From Xenorhabdus eapokensis (GTDB lineage: Bacteria > Pseudomonadota > Gammaproteobacteria > Enterobacterales > Enterobacteriaceae), in assembly GCF_001908105.1 (NCBI RefSeq), contig NZ_MKGQ01000003.1, positions 62,001 through 126,000 of the forward strand: a DNA stretch of 64,000 nt, in the 5' to 3' direction. Every line of letters begins with the position of its first letter. The first letter of the stretch is position 1. Shown piece by piece: positions 50,343 to 61,206 of the stretch. A program made the translations under genes and the position numbers. Below the pieces are notes generated by a model, which worked only from the letters and a program-made list of their open reading frames with translations, was not told where the DNA came from and made no database searches.

Positions 50343-51335
50343 CTATGCCACTATTGCCAATATCGTCACCCACATCGGGCCTTTGCCAACCGGATAGCGC
50401 GCCAGTTGAGTTAATTCCCCTGAATATTTGTCAATACGCGATACTGAAATATGATCCGATTTCTGCCCTGATGCAATCAGAAAATGACCGCTGTGATCAA
50501 TAGCAAAACCACGCGGTTGACTCTCTGTCGGATAATGTCCGGCTAATGTCAGGCGATAACCATCTTCTGAAACGCGGAAATGGCTGATCAGGCTCTCTGA
50601 ACGCTCACTGGTATAGAGGTGCCGACCATCCGGTGTCATGTGAATATCAGCCGACCAACGAACGTTGGAAAAATCTGCTGGCAACGAATCAATTGATTGC
50701 ACAATACGATATTTTTCCCATTGACGCAGAACATCAACGGTTGAATCCAATTCATTAATGCAATAGATGGCCTGTTTTTCCGGATGGAATGCCATATGAC
50801 GTGGGCCTGCACCTGTTGCTGTCGTAATTTCATCTGTCCGACTTTCTGTCAGATAGCCCTGCTCATTCAAATTGAAAATACGAATATGATCTTCTTTCAG
50901 ACAGGGAACCAGCAGTTGACGATTTTCCCGATCAATATTAGCAGAGTGTGGCGCTTGCAGACCTTCTACAATTTGGTCTGGAGCTTTAACGATCCCATTT
51001 TCATCAATAGGATGAACACTTAAGTTATTGAAGCTGTAAGAAGCAGAGAATAAAAAACGCCCTGCTCTGTCAGTGGATATATGGGTCGGGCTACCCGGCA
51101 AGGGGGCAATGGCTCGCTGTTCAAGGCATCCATCTACCCCAATGGCATAAGTTACGATACTAAATTGCGGACGAATTCCCACATATAAGTGTTTACCATC
51201 TGGATTGACAACCATTGGCTGCACTTCACCTGGTACATTTACGGTCTGGAGAAGCGCAAGTTCCCCCGCCACATTAAGCGACCATACGTGAATTTGTCGG
51301 CTATTTGGGCTGGCTGTATAAACCACCTGTTTCAT
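50343..51335 (-). CDS. pgl: 6-phosphogluconolactonase, beta-propeller type
   Basis: Pgl hydrolyses 6-phosphogluconolactone in the pentose phosphate pathway. The 330-residue protein is the seven-bladed propeller form (E. coli YbhE, 331 residues): [86 protein letters not shown] and [19 protein letters not shown]. It is divergent from ybhA as in E. coli. Confidence 0.96.
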   Translation of the reverse strand: MKQVVYTASPNSRQIHVWSLNVAGELALLQTVNVPGEVQPMVVNPDGKHLYVGIRPQFSIVTYAIGVDGCLEQRAIAPLPGSPTHISTDRAGRFLFSASYSFNNLSVHPIDENGIVKAPDQIVEGLQAPHSANIDRENRQLLVPCLKEDHIRIFNLNEQGYLTESRTDEITTATGAGPRHMAFHPEKQAIYCINELDSTVDVLRQWEKYRIVQSIDSLPADFSNVRWSADIHMTPDGRHLYTSERSESLISHFRVSEDGYRLTLAGHYPTESQPRGFAIDHSGHFLIASGQKSDHISVSRIDKYSGELTQLARYPVGKGPMWVTILAIVA

Positions 51336-51483
51336 GTTATCTCCTTAATGCGTATTGCCATTTTATTGATCTATAACGATTCTTAAAAAATTTTAACGGC
51401 TAAACTGCCTATATGACGGTTTAACTATATTCAACTAACGTATAATATTTTGTTTATATCATAGACAACTTAGAGGCCAATCC

Positions 51484-52299
51484 ATGTCGTATCGCGTTAT
51501 CGCTCTGGATCTCGATGGAACACTGCTCGATCCACAAAAACGTATTCTGCCAGAATCACTGGCAGCCCTAAATGAAGCCCGCCAGTCAGGTATCAAAGTT
51601 TTGATTGTAACCGGACGCCATCATGTCGCCATCCATCCTTTCTATCAAGCACTGCAACTTGATACGCCTGCCATCTGTTGCAATGGAACTTATTCGTATG
51701 ATTATCATGCAAAGAAAGTTTTGGCCTCTGACCCACTCTCCATCCATGAAGCCTCTCAAGCACTTGCCTATCTGCAAGATACAGAAATTCAGCATCTGAT
51801 GTATGTTGATGATGCCATTTTATATCAATTTCCTCACACTGTAGCCCGAACCCTTGCATGGTCGGATTCTCTGCCTGAGTACCAGCGTCCGAATCTCCAG
51901 CAAACAGGGAATTTTCAAGACGCGATCCACGAGGTTAGTGCGATTTGGAAATTTGCCACCAGCTCACCCAATTTAGTGAAATTACGTGAGATTAGTGAAC
52001 AAATTGAGGAAAATATTGGCCTTGAGTGTGAATGGTCATGGTTTGATCAAGTCGATATTGCCAAAAAAGGCAATAGTAAAGGTATACGGTTGCAACAATG
52101 GGTGGAATCGCAAGGCATGAGCATGAAAGATGTGATTGCTTTTGGTGATAATTATAACGATCTCAGTATGCTGGAAAGCGCCGGACTGGGTGTTGCGATG
52201 GGGAATGGCGTTGATGCCGTCAAAGAGCGGGCAGATATTGTCACACGGGATAATACCCAACCCGGTATCGCTGAAGTTTTAAGAAAATATGTACTGTAA
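51484..52299 (+). CDS. ybhA: HAD-family phosphatase YbhA
   Basis: The 271-residue Cof-type HAD phosphatase has motif I ALDLDGTLLDPQKRI, motif II VTGRH, a C2 cap domain in the middle, the lysine in IAKKGNSKGIRL and motif IV IAFGDNYNDLSML. E. coli YbhA acts on pyridoxal phosphate and sugar phosphates. It is a single gene between divergent pgl and convergent modC. Confidence 0.94.
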   Translation: MSYRVIALDLDGTLLDPQKRILPESLAALNEARQSGIKVLIVTGRHHVAIHPFYQALQLDTPAICCNGTYSYDYHAKKVLASDPLSIHEASQALAYLQDTEIQHLMYVDDAILYQFPHTVARTLAWSDSLPEYQRPNLQQTGNFQDAIHEVSAIWKFATSSPNLVKLREISEQIEENIGLECEWSWFDQVDIAKKGNSKGIRLQQWVESQGMSMKDVIAFGDNYNDLSMLESAGLGVAMGNGVDAVKERADIVTRDNTQPGIAEVLRKYVL

Positions 52300-52356
52300 T
52301 TACCTTTGATGTCCATTCACTGGGAGCAAATCAGCTCCCAACTTCCGACATATTTA

Positions 52357-53418
52357 TCAGTGACGATTCAACGAAATACTCTTTATCTGTGCATAGAGCC
52401 ATTGCCCTACTCGCAGATTAAGCTCTTCCCGCGCCCAAGGCGTAATTCTCGCCCACAGTGTATGTTCACTCAGCGCCAATTTGACATCAACCTGACCATT
52501 ATCCTCAAACAACTCAATGACTTTGACTTGCAAAGTGTTACGAATGCTGCTGGTTTTCGGCGGTTCCAAAACTAAGGAAACATCTGATGCATCAACGCGG
52601 ATATGCAGATCAGTTCCTGGAACAGCATTAACTTGTGGCAACCAAAGGAGCTTGTCAGCCACTGCGACTGCGGTCATTTGATAACGTTGATGGTGTTCCA
52701 TAACAGACACTTTTAGTATGCTGCCCAAACTCTCTTTTTGCAGCCACGGACGCAGTGCACTGCTCGACCAGACCTCTTCTAAGGTTCCTGTTGCCCTGAT
52801 TTTTCCCTTATCCATCACAATGACATTCTCTGCCAGCCGTAAGATTTCATCCAAACTGTGACTGACATAGAGGATCGGGATTTTGACGTCTTCGGACAAC
52901 TTTTCAAGATAAGGCAATAACTCACGCTTACGGGGTAAATCTAATGATGCCAGTGGTTCATCCATCAGCAGGATTTCTGGGGCGGTCAGTAATGCACGGC
53001 CAATGGCTACCCGCTGTTTTTCTCCGCCAGATAATGTGATGGGGAAACGTGACAATAAATGTTCAATTCCCAATAGGCCAATAATACCGTCAAACTGCGA
53101 TTTCATCTCAGGTGCCATGCCGTATTGCAAGTTTCCTTTCACACGATAATGCGGAAAAAGGCGTGCATCCTGAAAAACATAACCAATCCGGCGCTTTTCT
53201 GGTGGCACAAAGATCTTTTGTTCGGTATCCACCAACGTGGAGCCGTTTAAAACAATGCGACCTTGTTGTGGGTGGCTCAATCCCGCAATCATATTGATCA
53301 GTGAGGTTTTCCCTGCCCCTGAAAGCCCAAATATGGCAGTAATGCTTTCTGTTGGTAAAGTGGTGTTAACCTGCATGTGCAGCTCACCCAATCGCTGCTC
53401 AAAATCCAGCTCTAACAT
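52357..53418 (-). CDS. modC: Molybdate ABC transporter ATPase
   Basis: The 353-residue reading starts at ATG 53418 ([13 protein letters not shown]), overlapping the end of modB by seven bases. Walker A is [10 protein letters not shown], signature [16 protein letters not shown], Walker [12 protein letters not shown], and the C-terminal ~120 residues form a molybdate-binding MOP-type domain ([20 protein letters not shown]). It energises molybdate import with ModA and ModB. It is the last gene of modABC. Confidence 0.95.
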   Translation of the reverse strand: MLELDFEQRLGELHMQVNTTLPTESITAIFGLSGAGKTSLINMIAGLSHPQQGRIVLNGSTLVDTEQKIFVPPEKRRIGYVFQDARLFPHYRVKGNLQYGMAPEMKSQFDGIIGLLGIEHLLSRFPITLSGGEKQRVAIGRALLTAPEILLMDEPLASLDLPRKRELLPYLEKLSEDVKIPILYVSHSLDEILRLAENVIVMDKGKIRATGTLEEVWSSSALRPWLQKESLGSILKVSVMEHHQRYQMTAVAVADKLLWLPQVNAVPGTDLHIRVDASDVSLVLEPPKTSSIRNTLQVKVIELFEDNGQVDVKLALSEHTLWARITPWAREELNLRVGQWLYAQIKSISLNRH

Positions 53419-54104
53419 GCTGCCCCCAAACGTTTCCTGCCCCAGCGTGTCAGCCACTCGGAAAGCATTAATGAAATCAGCGCCAATACGATAGCAATGA
53501 TGCACAAACGGGCTGCGGCGGTTTCAGCGCCTGGTGTTTCTATCAATGTATACATGGCAAGAGGAATGGTTCGCGTCTCCGCCGGAATATTGGCAACAAA
53601 GGTAATAGTGGCACCAAATTCCCCCAATGAACGGGCGAACGCCAATACTGCACCAACAATGATGCCGGGTAATGATAATGGCAGGGTAATGGTGAAAAAG
53701 ACTTTAAACGAACCTGCCCCTAAAGTATGGGCAGCCTGTTCCAGTCGCCGATCGATACTCTCCAATGACAAACGAATAGCCCTGACCATCAGCGGAAAAG
53801 CCACCACAGCCGAAGCCAATGCCGCCCCTGTCCAACTAAATGCAAAACTGATACCGAACCAATCATAAAGGTATTCACCAATGACCCCGCGCCGTCCCAT
53901 GCTGATGAGCAACAGATATCCCACTACCACTGGCGGTAATACCAGTGGCAGATGAATAATGCTGTCAAGCAAGGATTTACCAACAAACTGGCAACGAGCC
54001 AGCATCCATGCCATTAAGATCCCAAATGGCAAACTGAATAGCACAGCAATCGCTGAGATTTTTAAGCTCAGTAAAATTGCCTGCCACTCATATTCACTTA
54101 ACAT
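53412..54104 (-). CDS. modB: Molybdate ABC transporter permease
   Basis: The 230-residue protein has five membrane segments and the permease loop [27 protein letters not shown] that docks to the ATPase. [17 protein letters not shown] at ATG 54104 aligns with E. coli ModB; a TTG two codons earlier is an alternative. It is the middle gene of modABC, 17 bases after modA. Confidence 0.95.
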   Translation of the reverse strand: MLSEYEWQAILLSLKISAIAVLFSLPFGILMAWMLARCQFVGKSLLDSIIHLPLVLPPVVVGYLLLISMGRRGVIGEYLYDWFGISFAFSWTGAALASAVVAFPLMVRAIRLSLESIDRRLEQAAHTLGAGSFKVFFTITLPLSLPGIIVGAVLAFARSLGEFGATITFVANIPAETRTIPLAMYTLIETPGAETAAARLCIIAIVLALISLMLSEWLTRWGRKRLGAAC

Positions 54105-54121
54105 CTCCAAAAGATCAGTTC

Positions 54122-54892
54122 CTACAGTGGACTAAAGCCGTAACGTTTAAAAATGGCAGCGGCTTCAGAGGTTTTAAGGTAATCATAAAAATCGCGAACG
54201 GCCTGTCTTTCATGATCTTTGATTATTGCCATCGGATATTCCACCCGTTTATGGCTTTCAGAGGGGAAAACCCCCACAACTTTCACCTTATTGCTGGCAA
54301 CGGCATCAGAGCCATAAACAATGCCCAGCGGAGCTTCGGCTCGTTCTACCAGTGCCATACCGCTACGCACATTATTAGTACGAGCCATCAGCGGATTAAC
54401 CGTATCCCATGCATTCAAATAGTGCAGCGATTCTTTAGCATAAATACCAACGGGTACATGATCAGGATCGCCAACCGCTAATCGCCCTCCTGCCAGCAAA
54501 GATTTCCATTTGGTTTCTCGGTTGATCTCCACTTGATTCAAGTTACTCTCTTTAGGCGCAATCAGGACGATCCGGTTCCCCAACAAGGTATGACGGGTAT
54601 TCTCGGCAATTAATTGTTTATCAGTAGCATAATTCATCCACTGCTGATCGGCAGAAATAAAAATATCGGCCGGAGCTCCTTGCTCTATCTGGCGCGCCAA
54701 TGTCGACGATGAAGCGTAGGAAGCCACGATATTGCCCTGTTTCTCTTTTTTATATTGTGTTGCAATCTCATCCAACGCATTAGTTAATGAAGCCGCCGCA
54801 AACACAGTAACTTTATCTGCCGCCCAACCATTTCCGGCAAGCGCAAAAGTGACCACGGCTCCTGCCAACAACTGATAAATTTTATTTTTCAT
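54122..54892 (-). CDS. modA: Periplasmic molybdate-binding protein
   Basis: The 256-residue protein begins with a signal peptide (MKNKIYQLLAGAVVTFALAG, then NGWAADK, cleavage likely after GWA). The binding protein proper has VTVFAAASLTNALDEIATQY, SSSTLARQIEQGAPADIFIS and GIVYGSDAVA. ATG 54892 has AGGTGAG upstream; the longer frame covers the promoter. It is the first gene of modABC. Confidence 0.95.
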   Translation of the reverse strand: MKNKIYQLLAGAVVTFALAGNGWAADKVTVFAAASLTNALDEIATQYKKEKQGNIVASYASSSTLARQIEQGAPADIFISADQQWMNYATDKQLIAENTRHTLLGNRIVLIAPKESNLNQVEINRETKWKSLLAGGRLAVGDPDHVPVGIYAKESLHYLNAWDTVNPLMARTNNVRSGMALVERAEAPLGIVYGSDAVASNKVKVVGVFPSESHKRVEYPMAIIKDHERQAVRDFYDYLKTSEAAAIFKRYGFSPL

Positions 54893-54923
54893 TTTACACT
54901 CACCTGAGATAATCAATATGGTG

Positions 54924-54947
54924 CGTTGTATATAACAAGATACAACG
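54924..54947. promoter_or_regulatory. Candidate ModE operator of modABC
   Basis: CGTTGTAT (54924-54931) and ATACAACG (54940-54947) are a perfect 8-bp inverted repeat with an 8-base centre, 32 bases upstream of the modA start. Its layout resembles the ModE site (CGNTATAT-type arms) that represses mod genes when molybdate is plentiful. modE is encoded about 500 bases away. Confidence 0.6.
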
Positions 54948-55113
54948 TTAAATGAAAACGCTATTTTGTGATTAATCGGCAAGTTGTGAGTTAGTTTTAG
55001 CTTTTATATTGATCTCAATGCAACAATTACATATGAAAAGTTATATATGAAGAGGAAGGCAGGAGTTGATGATTACCCGGATAACCGGGTAATAAAAATG
55101 GTAAAGCTCAAGA

Positions 55114-55248
55114 CTATCGACTGGTGTTTTCTGTTTTGGAGATCAGATTGAATAATCCCCCAAGCACGTAAATCAACGCCAAAATAGCCGCCATCACCAC
55201 GGGAACCATGATCAGCGCAAATCCCATACTTTTAAGCAATTCAAACAT
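55114..55248 (-). CDS. acrZ: AcrB-associated small membrane protein AcrZ
   Basis: This 44-residue gene reads [20 protein letters not shown], then [18 protein letters not shown] and ends TENTSR. The long single helix with the MVPVVMA kink and position between modA and modE match E. coli AcrZ (YbhT, 49 residues), which binds AcrB and adjusts which drugs the AcrAB-TolC pump exports. It has AGGTTAG upstream of its ATG. The tail is shorter and unlike that of E. coli. Confidence 0.9.
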   Translation of the reverse strand: MFELLKSMGFALIMVPVVMAAILALIYVLGGLFNLISKTENTSR

Positions 55249-55424
55249 GCTAACCTCATATCCTGAGTGACTAACAAATTAACTGAATCATATCTGAAAA
55301 TGACATAACACAGACATTAATTCCGTTATTCTAGACAATAAAACAGTAACAGTAACCGACGAAACGTGCGATTCTTATGGTTCTGTTGTAAAAATTCTCA
55401 AATAGTTGCCCTAAATAAATCACT

Positions 55425-56216
55425 ATGCAAGCCCAAATATTATTAATACTGAAATTGCAACAACGCCTGTTCGCTGATCCTCGGCGAATTACATTGCTTA
55501 AGCAAATTAAAGTCACGGGTTCTATTAGCCAAGGTGCAAAGCAGGCTGGGATCAGTTACAAAAGTGCCTGGGATGCCATCAATGAAATGAACCAACTCGC
55601 CGATGAGATTTTAGTGGAACGTGCCACGGGTGGAAAAGGCGGCGGCGGTGCCCAACTGAGCCATTATGGTGAACGTCTGTTGCAACTTTATGATTTATTG
55701 GAAAAAATTCAACAAAAAGCGTTTGATGTCCTGAAAGAGGATTCTCTGCCCTTAGACAGCTTGCTCGCGGCTATATCTCGTTTTTCGTTACAAACCAGCG
55801 CCCGCAATCAATTTTTCGGTACGATCACTGAACGTAGCCACGCCAATATTCAACAACATGTTCGGGTTTTGCTGGCAGATGGTAAAACATCAATCTATGC
55901 GGCTGTAACGGAACAAAGTGCCAATCGGCTGAATTTAGTCACCGGAAAAGAAGTGTTGGTATTGATTAAAGCGCCGTGGATAACTTTAACCAAAGATCAG
56001 GCTCCTGCTGTTTCATGCGAAAATATCCTATCCAGCCAGGTTAGCCATATTGAAACAGGAACAGAATACAGTGAAATTATTCTGACACTTGATGGCGGTG
56101 AATCCCTTTGTGTTACGTTATCTAACCAAGACGTGGCGCATTTACAGCTCCAGCCCCACGATTCTGTTACCGCACTTTTCAATGCCGATAAAGTGATGAT
56201 TGCCACCCTATGTTAA
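55425..56216 (+). CDS. modE: Molybdate-responsive transcription regulator ModE
   Basis: The 263-residue protein has an N-terminal winged helix (LFADPRRITLLKQIKVTGSISQGAKQAGISYKSAWDAI), followed by two MOP-type molybdate-binding domains (ARNQFFGTITERSHANIQQHV and SSQVSHIETGTEYSEIILTL). Molybdate-bound ModE represses modABC and activates molybdoenzyme genes. It is divergent from acrZ and modABC, and modF follows on the same strand. Confidence 0.96.
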   Translation: MQAQILLILKLQQRLFADPRRITLLKQIKVTGSISQGAKQAGISYKSAWDAINEMNQLADEILVERATGGKGGGGAQLSHYGERLLQLYDLLEKIQQKAFDVLKEDSLPLDSLLAAISRFSLQTSARNQFFGTITERSHANIQQHVRVLLADGKTSIYAAVTEQSANRLNLVTGKEVLVLIKAPWITLTKDQAPAVSCENILSSQVSHIETGTEYSEIILTLDGGESLCVTLSNQDVAHLQLQPHDSVTALFNADKVMIATLC

Positions 56217-56334
56217 TCGATTACAAAAATGATTAATCCTCAATGAATAACAAACAGCTACACATTGACATTAAACATTATTCCGCTTATTTCTGGTGAT
56301 CCTTTAGTTGATGTTGCTTAAATAAGGAAGAGGA

Positions 56335-57819
56335 ATGTCTGAATTGCAAATAACGCAAGCTAGTTTCCGTTTAAGTGACACCCGTACCCTACGGTTACCG
56401 TCACTGAAAATTATTTCTGGGGAAAGCTGGGCTTTTGTTGGGGCAAATGGCAGTGAAAAATCTTCACTGGCTCGTGCATTGTCGGATGAATTAATCCAAC
56501 TGACAGGTGACCGCCATTGTTCGTTTCGCATACCAATACGTCTGTCTTTCGAACAATTGCAAAAACTGATTGATGAAGAGTGGCAACGCAACAATACAGA
56601 TTTGATTAGTGACGGAGAAGAGGATACTGGGCGTACTGCCGCAGATATTATTCAACTTCACCATAAAGACAATGAATTGTGCCTTGAATTAAGCGAATAT
56701 TTTGGTATTAAAGATTTACTCTCGCGACGATTCAAATACCTCTCAACCGGGGAAGTCCGTAAGGTTCTGCTATGTCAGGCAATAATGGCAAATCCTGACC
56801 TGCTTATTCTTGATGAACCTTTTGATGGGTTAGATAATTATGCCCGCAATCAACTTTCCCAATTATTGAGTTCTCTGGCTGCAAAAGGCATTACTTTAGT
56901 TTTGATCTTAACCCGATTCCATGAAATTCCTGATTTTGTCGAACAAGTTGGCGTATTGGCGGATTGCCACCTGATGCTGGCCGGAAAGAAAGAGAGCATT
57001 CTGGCACAATCTCTCGTGGCACAGTTAGCACACAGTGAAGGACTGAAAAATATTCATCTGCCCGAAACCGATGAATACCGGACTGATGGACAACTTCCAC
57101 TTGACCAACCCTTGGTATCAATGCGTGATGTTATTGTTCAATACAATGACAAACCCATTTTGCACGGCTTGAGCTGGCAAGTGAATCCGAATGAACACTG
57201 GCAAATCATCGGTGAAAATGGTGCCGGAAAATCGACACTACTTAACCTGATTACAGGCGATCACCCCCAAGGTTACAGCAATGAGTTAGTCTTATTTGGC
57301 CGTCAACGGGGAAGCGGGGAAACGATTTGGGACATCAAACGTCACATTGGTTATGTCAGTAACAGTATTCATCTGGAGTATCGTGTCAGTACCAGCGTTC
57401 GAAACGTTATTCTATCGGGTTTCTTCGATTCAATAGGAATTTATCAGGCTGTTTCAGATCGACAGCAACAGTTAGCCGATGAGTGGCTGGACTTATTAGG
57501 GTTATCGGGATCAACGGCAACTAGCCCCTTTCATAGTCTGTCATGGGGGCAACAGCGGCTGGTTTTAATTGCCCGTGCTCTGGTGAAACATCCCGCTTTA
57601 TTGATCTTAGATGAGCCGTTGCAAGGGCTTGATCCGCTAAACCGCCAGTTAATCCTGCGCTTCATTGACATCATGATTGCTAATGGTGATACGCAGCTTC
57701 TGTTTGTTTCTCACCATCAAGAAGATGCACCACAGTGCATTACCCATCGCCTGCGATTTATTCCTGACGGTGATATTTATCGGTATGAAACCGAGAGTAT
57801 TTCCGTAGAATCGCTGTGA
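56335..57819 (+). CDS. modF: Dual ABC ATPase ModF with altered first Walker A
   Basis: The 494-residue protein is a soluble double ABC ATPase of unknown role, always near modE in enterics. The second domain is canonical: GENGAGKSTLLNLITGDHPQ, LSWGQQRLVLIARALV and LILDEPLQGLDP. The first Walker A is GANGSEKSS where E. coli has GANGSGKS; the codon GAA replaces a glycine codon before the lysine, which should disturb nucleotide binding. The rest of the first domain (YLSTGEVRKVLLCQ, LLILDEPFDGLD) is intact. It starts 118 bases after modE. Confidence 0.94.
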   Translation: MSELQITQASFRLSDTRTLRLPSLKIISGESWAFVGANGSEKSSLARALSDELIQLTGDRHCSFRIPIRLSFEQLQKLIDEEWQRNNTDLISDGEEDTGRTAADIIQLHHKDNELCLELSEYFGIKDLLSRRFKYLSTGEVRKVLLCQAIMANPDLLILDEPFDGLDNYARNQLSQLLSSLAAKGITLVLILTRFHEIPDFVEQVGVLADCHLMLAGKKESILAQSLVAQLAHSEGLKNIHLPETDEYRTDGQLPLDQPLVSMRDVIVQYNDKPILHGLSWQVNPNEHWQIIGENGAGKSTLLNLITGDHPQGYSNELVLFGRQRGSGETIWDIKRHIGYVSNSIHLEYRVSTSVRNVILSGFFDSIGIYQAVSDRQQQLADEWLDLLGLSGSTATSPFHSLSWGQQRLVLIARALVKHPALLILDEPLQGLDPLNRQLILRFIDIMIANGDTQLLFVSHHQEDAPQCITHRLRFIPDGDIYRYETESISVESL

Positions 57820-58028
57820 TCTTCTTTCTTCGTTCAGCATATTAATTATCCCTCTCTATCAAGAGAGGGATTCCTATTACCGTTCTATGTAATCACTCTT
57901 TAATAAAATCAAGTCATATTTTTTTGATATTTTTTATTATTATTTTTGAATTTTTTAACCATTACTATAAAATCACCGTCCATTTTTAGACTATTTCATT
58001 GGTTTTTTTAAAGATAATAGGGAATTAT

Positions 58029-58868
58029 ATGGCTTGGGCATTACTTGCCATTGCATTGGCTCTTTTAGAGAGTCGCCAGAAAATTGCTTTTTTCGTCGCG
58101 CTCTTCGCTATCATTGCTGGGATCAGCACTAACGTACTTACCTATCCTGCTATAATCACGCTGACAGTGATAACTCTTTTAGGTATGGCATATATTTATT
58201 GCCAAAAAAACAGCGAAAAACATTTTATCCCCAGGATCGTCATCGAGCTGTTATTGCTTATCGGTGGTATTTTACTGTTTGTACATTACATCCCAGGATT
58301 CCATAATCTCAAGTACTTGGATAAAGTACAGGTAGGCTCGCTCAGCGCACCTTTTTCAATGTACTTCAACTTTGACAAGGCGCTGCTGCCATTTATCCTA
58401 ATATTCTGTATGCCAACTCTGTTTATCAGAAAACCTTTGGTTAATGCACCGGCTCATGGATGGGCGTTATTGATCGCAGCCATTCCAGCATTATTAGGGC
58501 TTGCAACCGTATTAGGTGGATTGTCCGTTGAACTCCATTTACCTAATTGGTTCCCTGCCTTTGTTATTGCTAATCTTTTCTTTGTCTCTTTGGCTGAAGA
58601 AGCGCTGTTTCGTGGCTATATTCAGCAGAAGCTCAGTCAATGGATGAATCCTTACTTAGCTCTGGTCATCACCTCTCTACTGTTTGGCGCCGCCCATTTT
58701 GCCGGCGGTGGTTTGCTGGTGATTTTTGCTACGCTGGCAGGGTTAATTTATGGCCTGACCTGGCTGTGGAGTGGTCGTTTATGGGTGGCTGTTGCTTTCC
58801 ATTTTTCACTCAATCTGATGCATCTGCTATTTTTCACCTACCCAATAAAATCAGTAGTCATGCACTAA
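58029..58868 (+). CDS. CPBP-family intramembrane metalloprotease (Abi)
   Basis: The 279-residue protein has about eight membrane segments. The CPBP (CAAX protease and bacteriocin-processing) motifs are present: EEALFRGY (motif 1), FGAAHFAGG (motif 2) and HFSLNLMH (motif 3). Such proteins cleave or protect against peptides; in bacteria substrates are mostly unknown. ATG 58029 with AGGGAA upstream is preferred over 57999. It is a single gene between modF and gpmA, in AT-rich surroundings. Confidence 0.87.
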   Translation: MAWALLAIALALLESRQKIAFFVALFAIIAGISTNVLTYPAIITLTVITLLGMAYIYCQKNSEKHFIPRIVIELLLLIGGILLFVHYIPGFHNLKYLDKVQVGSLSAPFSMYFNFDKALLPFILIFCMPTLFIRKPLVNAPAHGWALLIAAIPALLGLATVLGGLSVELHLPNWFPAFVIANLFFVSLAEEALFRGYIQQKLSQWMNPYLALVITSLLFGAAHFAGGGLLVIFATLAGLIYGLTWLWSGRLWVAVAFHFSLNLMHLLFFTYPIKSVVMH

Positions 58869-59096
58869 ACTGAATTATATTTGAGCTGAATTGTCTCCTA
58901 TTCGGGGACAGTTCAGATCATAAACTCCCCGCTATCCCCTCCCTTGCCAGATATATAATCGCCGTAATTATCACCAAACATGATTTAAAACAGGAGATAC
59001 GAGACTATTGTTTGCCGTTTTGGCCTGTCGCGCCATATAATGCCCGCAGCGATCTTTTTCATTTTGTATTAAAAAGTACTGATAGGAGTTTAAGCT

Positions 59097-59849
59097 ATGG
59101 CTGTAACTAAACTGGTTCTTGTAAGGCACGGAGAAAGCGAGTGGAACAAAGAGAACCGTTTTACTGGCTGGACTGACGTTGAATTGTCCGATAAAGGCCG
59201 CTCTGAAGCACAACAAGCTGGTCAACTATTGAAAGAAGAAGGTTTCACTTTTGATTTCGCCTACACTTCCGTTCTAAAACGTGCTATTCACACTTTGTGG
59301 AACATTCTGGATCAGGTTGATCAGCAATGGCTGCCCGTTGAGAAAAGCTGGAAACTGAATGAACGTCACTACGGCGCATTACAAGGTCTGGATAAAGCAG
59401 AAACCGCAGCCAAATACGGCGATGATCAAGTTAAATTGTGGCGTCGTGGCTTCGCTATTACTCCTCCTGATTTGACCAAAGATGATGAACGCTACCCAGG
59501 CCACGATCCTCGTTACGCAAGCCTGAAACCAGAAGAACTCCCAGTCACTGAAAGCCTTGCTACTACTATCGAACGTGTTATTCCTTATTGGGAAGAAGTT
59601 ATCAAGCCACGCGTAGAAAAAGGCGAAAAAGTCATTATCGCTGCTCACGGTAACTCCCTGCGGGCATTGGTGAAGTATCTGGATAATATGAGTGAAGAAG
59701 AAATTCTTGAACTGAATATTCCAACTGCTGTACCACTGGTTTATGAGTTTGATGAAAACATGAAGCCTATCAAACACTACTATCTGGGCAACGCTGATGA
59801 AATCGCGGCAAAAGCGGCAGCAGTTGCAAATCAGGGTAAAGCGAAGTAA
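59097..59849 (+). CDS. gpmA: 2,3-bisphosphoglycerate-dependent phosphoglycerate mutase
   Basis: GpmA interconverts 3- and 2-phosphoglycerate in glycolysis. The 250-residue protein carries the phosphohistidine motif [20 protein letters not shown], then [27 protein letters not shown] and [14 protein letters not shown] with the second histidine. The codon choice is that of a highly expressed gene. A good terminator follows. Confidence 0.97.
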   Translation: MAVTKLVLVRHGESEWNKENRFTGWTDVELSDKGRSEAQQAGQLLKEEGFTFDFAYTSVLKRAIHTLWNILDQVDQQWLPVEKSWKLNERHYGALQGLDKAETAAKYGDDQVKLWRRGFAITPPDLTKDDERYPGHDPRYASLKPEELPVTESLATTIERVIPYWEEVIKPRVEKGEKVIIAAHGNSLRALVKYLDNMSEEEILELNIPTAVPLVYEFDENMKPIKHYYLGNADEIAAKAAAVANQGKAK

Positions 59850-59875
59850 TCCTCACATCGCATAAAAAGAATGTT

Positions 59876-59903
59876 AAAAGCCGGAAATTAATCCGGCTTT
59901 TTT
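59876..59903. terminator. Terminator between gpmA and aroG
   Basis: AAAAGCCGGA (59876-59885) pairs with TCCGGCTTTT (59892-59901), 6-base loop, continued T run; active for both convergent genes. Confidence 0.88.
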
Positions 59904-59922
59904 ATGGCATTTTTACAATAAA

Positions 59923-60975
59923 TTAGCTTCTGCGGTTCTGAACGGCCTGAGACAACTGACGCAGTAACGTTTCGGTATCTTCCCAGCCAATACAACCATC
60001 GGTCACACTTTGACCATAAACAAAAGGCTTGCCACTCTCCAGGTTTTGGTTTCCTTCAACCAGATGGCTTTCAACCATAACACCAATGATCGCATTTTCA
60101 CCACCCGCAATCTGACCGCAAACATCAGCTCCGACATTCATTTGTCTTTTGAACTGCTTCGCGCTATTGGCATGGCTGAAATCAATCATCACGCGGGGAG
60201 CCAAACCGGCTTTTTGTAGTCCTTCTTTAACGGCACTGACATGTTCGGCACTATAATTAGGTTCTTTGCCACCACGCAGAATAATGTGGCAATCTTGGTT
60301 GCCTACTGTATTAACAATCGCGGAGTGACCCCATTTTGTGACAGACAAGAAACAGTGCGATGAGCTAGCTGAATTAATCGCATCAATAGCAACTTTAATT
60401 GTTCCATCCGTGCCATTTTTGAAACCAACCGGACAGGATAACCCCGATGCCAATTCGCGATGAATTTGGGACTCCGTTGTACGTGCCCCTATTGCGCCCC
60501 AGCTCATGAGATCTGCCAAATACTGAGGAGTAATCATATCCAGAAATTCACCTGCCGCAGGTAACCCCATATTATTAATATCGAGCAATAACTTACGGGC
60601 AGTACGTAATCCGCCATTAATATTAAAACTACAATCCATGCTTGGATCGTTAATCAATCCTTTCCAGCCGATAGTTGTGCGGGGCTTTTCAAAGTAAACC
60701 CGCATGATAATTTCCAAATCGGTTTTCAATTCTTCACGTAATTTATTCAAACGCTCTGCATATTCTAACGCCGCTTGTGGATCATGAATTGAACACGGGC
60801 CAATCACTACCAATAGACGATCATCTTCACCAATTAAAATATTATGAATAGATTCACGTGCTTTGTGAACAGTAATAGCACTCTCTTCTGTTGCCGGAAA
60901 TTTTTCGAGCAATGCAACTGGTGGCAATAATTCTGTTATTTTTCTTATTCTTATATCGTCATTCTGGTAATTCAT
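59923..60975 (-). CDS. aroG: Phe-sensitive 3-deoxy-7-phosphoheptulonate synthase
   Basis: AroG joins phosphoenolpyruvate and erythrose 4-phosphate at the start of aromatic amino-acid synthesis. The 350-residue protein has MNYQNDDIRIRKITELLPPV, VIGPCSIHDPQAALEYA, MRVYFEKPRTTIGWKGLINDP, GARTTESQIHRELASGLSCPVGFKNGTDG and IDFSHANSAKQ. The N-terminus and length fit the AroG rather than AroF or AroH branch as I recall them. Confidence 0.93.
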   Translation of the reverse strand: MNYQNDDIRIRKITELLPPVALLEKFPATEESAITVHKARESIHNILIGEDDRLLVVIGPCSIHDPQAALEYAERLNKLREELKTDLEIIMRVYFEKPRTTIGWKGLINDPSMDCSFNINGGLRTARKLLLDINNMGLPAAGEFLDMITPQYLADLMSWGAIGARTTESQIHRELASGLSCPVGFKNGTDGTIKVAIDAINSASSSHCFLSVTKWGHSAIVNTVGNQDCHIILRGGKEPNYSAEHVSAVKEGLQKAGLAPRVMIDFSHANSAKQFKRQMNVGADVCGQIAGGENAIIGVMVESHLVEGNQNLESGKPFVYGQSVTDGCIGWEDTETLLRQLSQAVQNRRS

Positions 60976-61206
60976 TATCCTTTCACCTAATACGTTTACA
61001 GTTATCCGAAATCATTTTGTGATCTCAATCTAACTGTTAGGCGTAGTTCTGTAAATAATCTTTGTGAGTAAAAATAGGATACTTTTTTATGAAAAATACC
61101 ATTGGAAGTAAAAATGATGTTAATTCAAATAAATGGCTTAATAGAAGAGAATATAGGAAAATATCAAACAACAGGCCATAGAAATTTCTATGGCCGATGA
61201 TCAACG

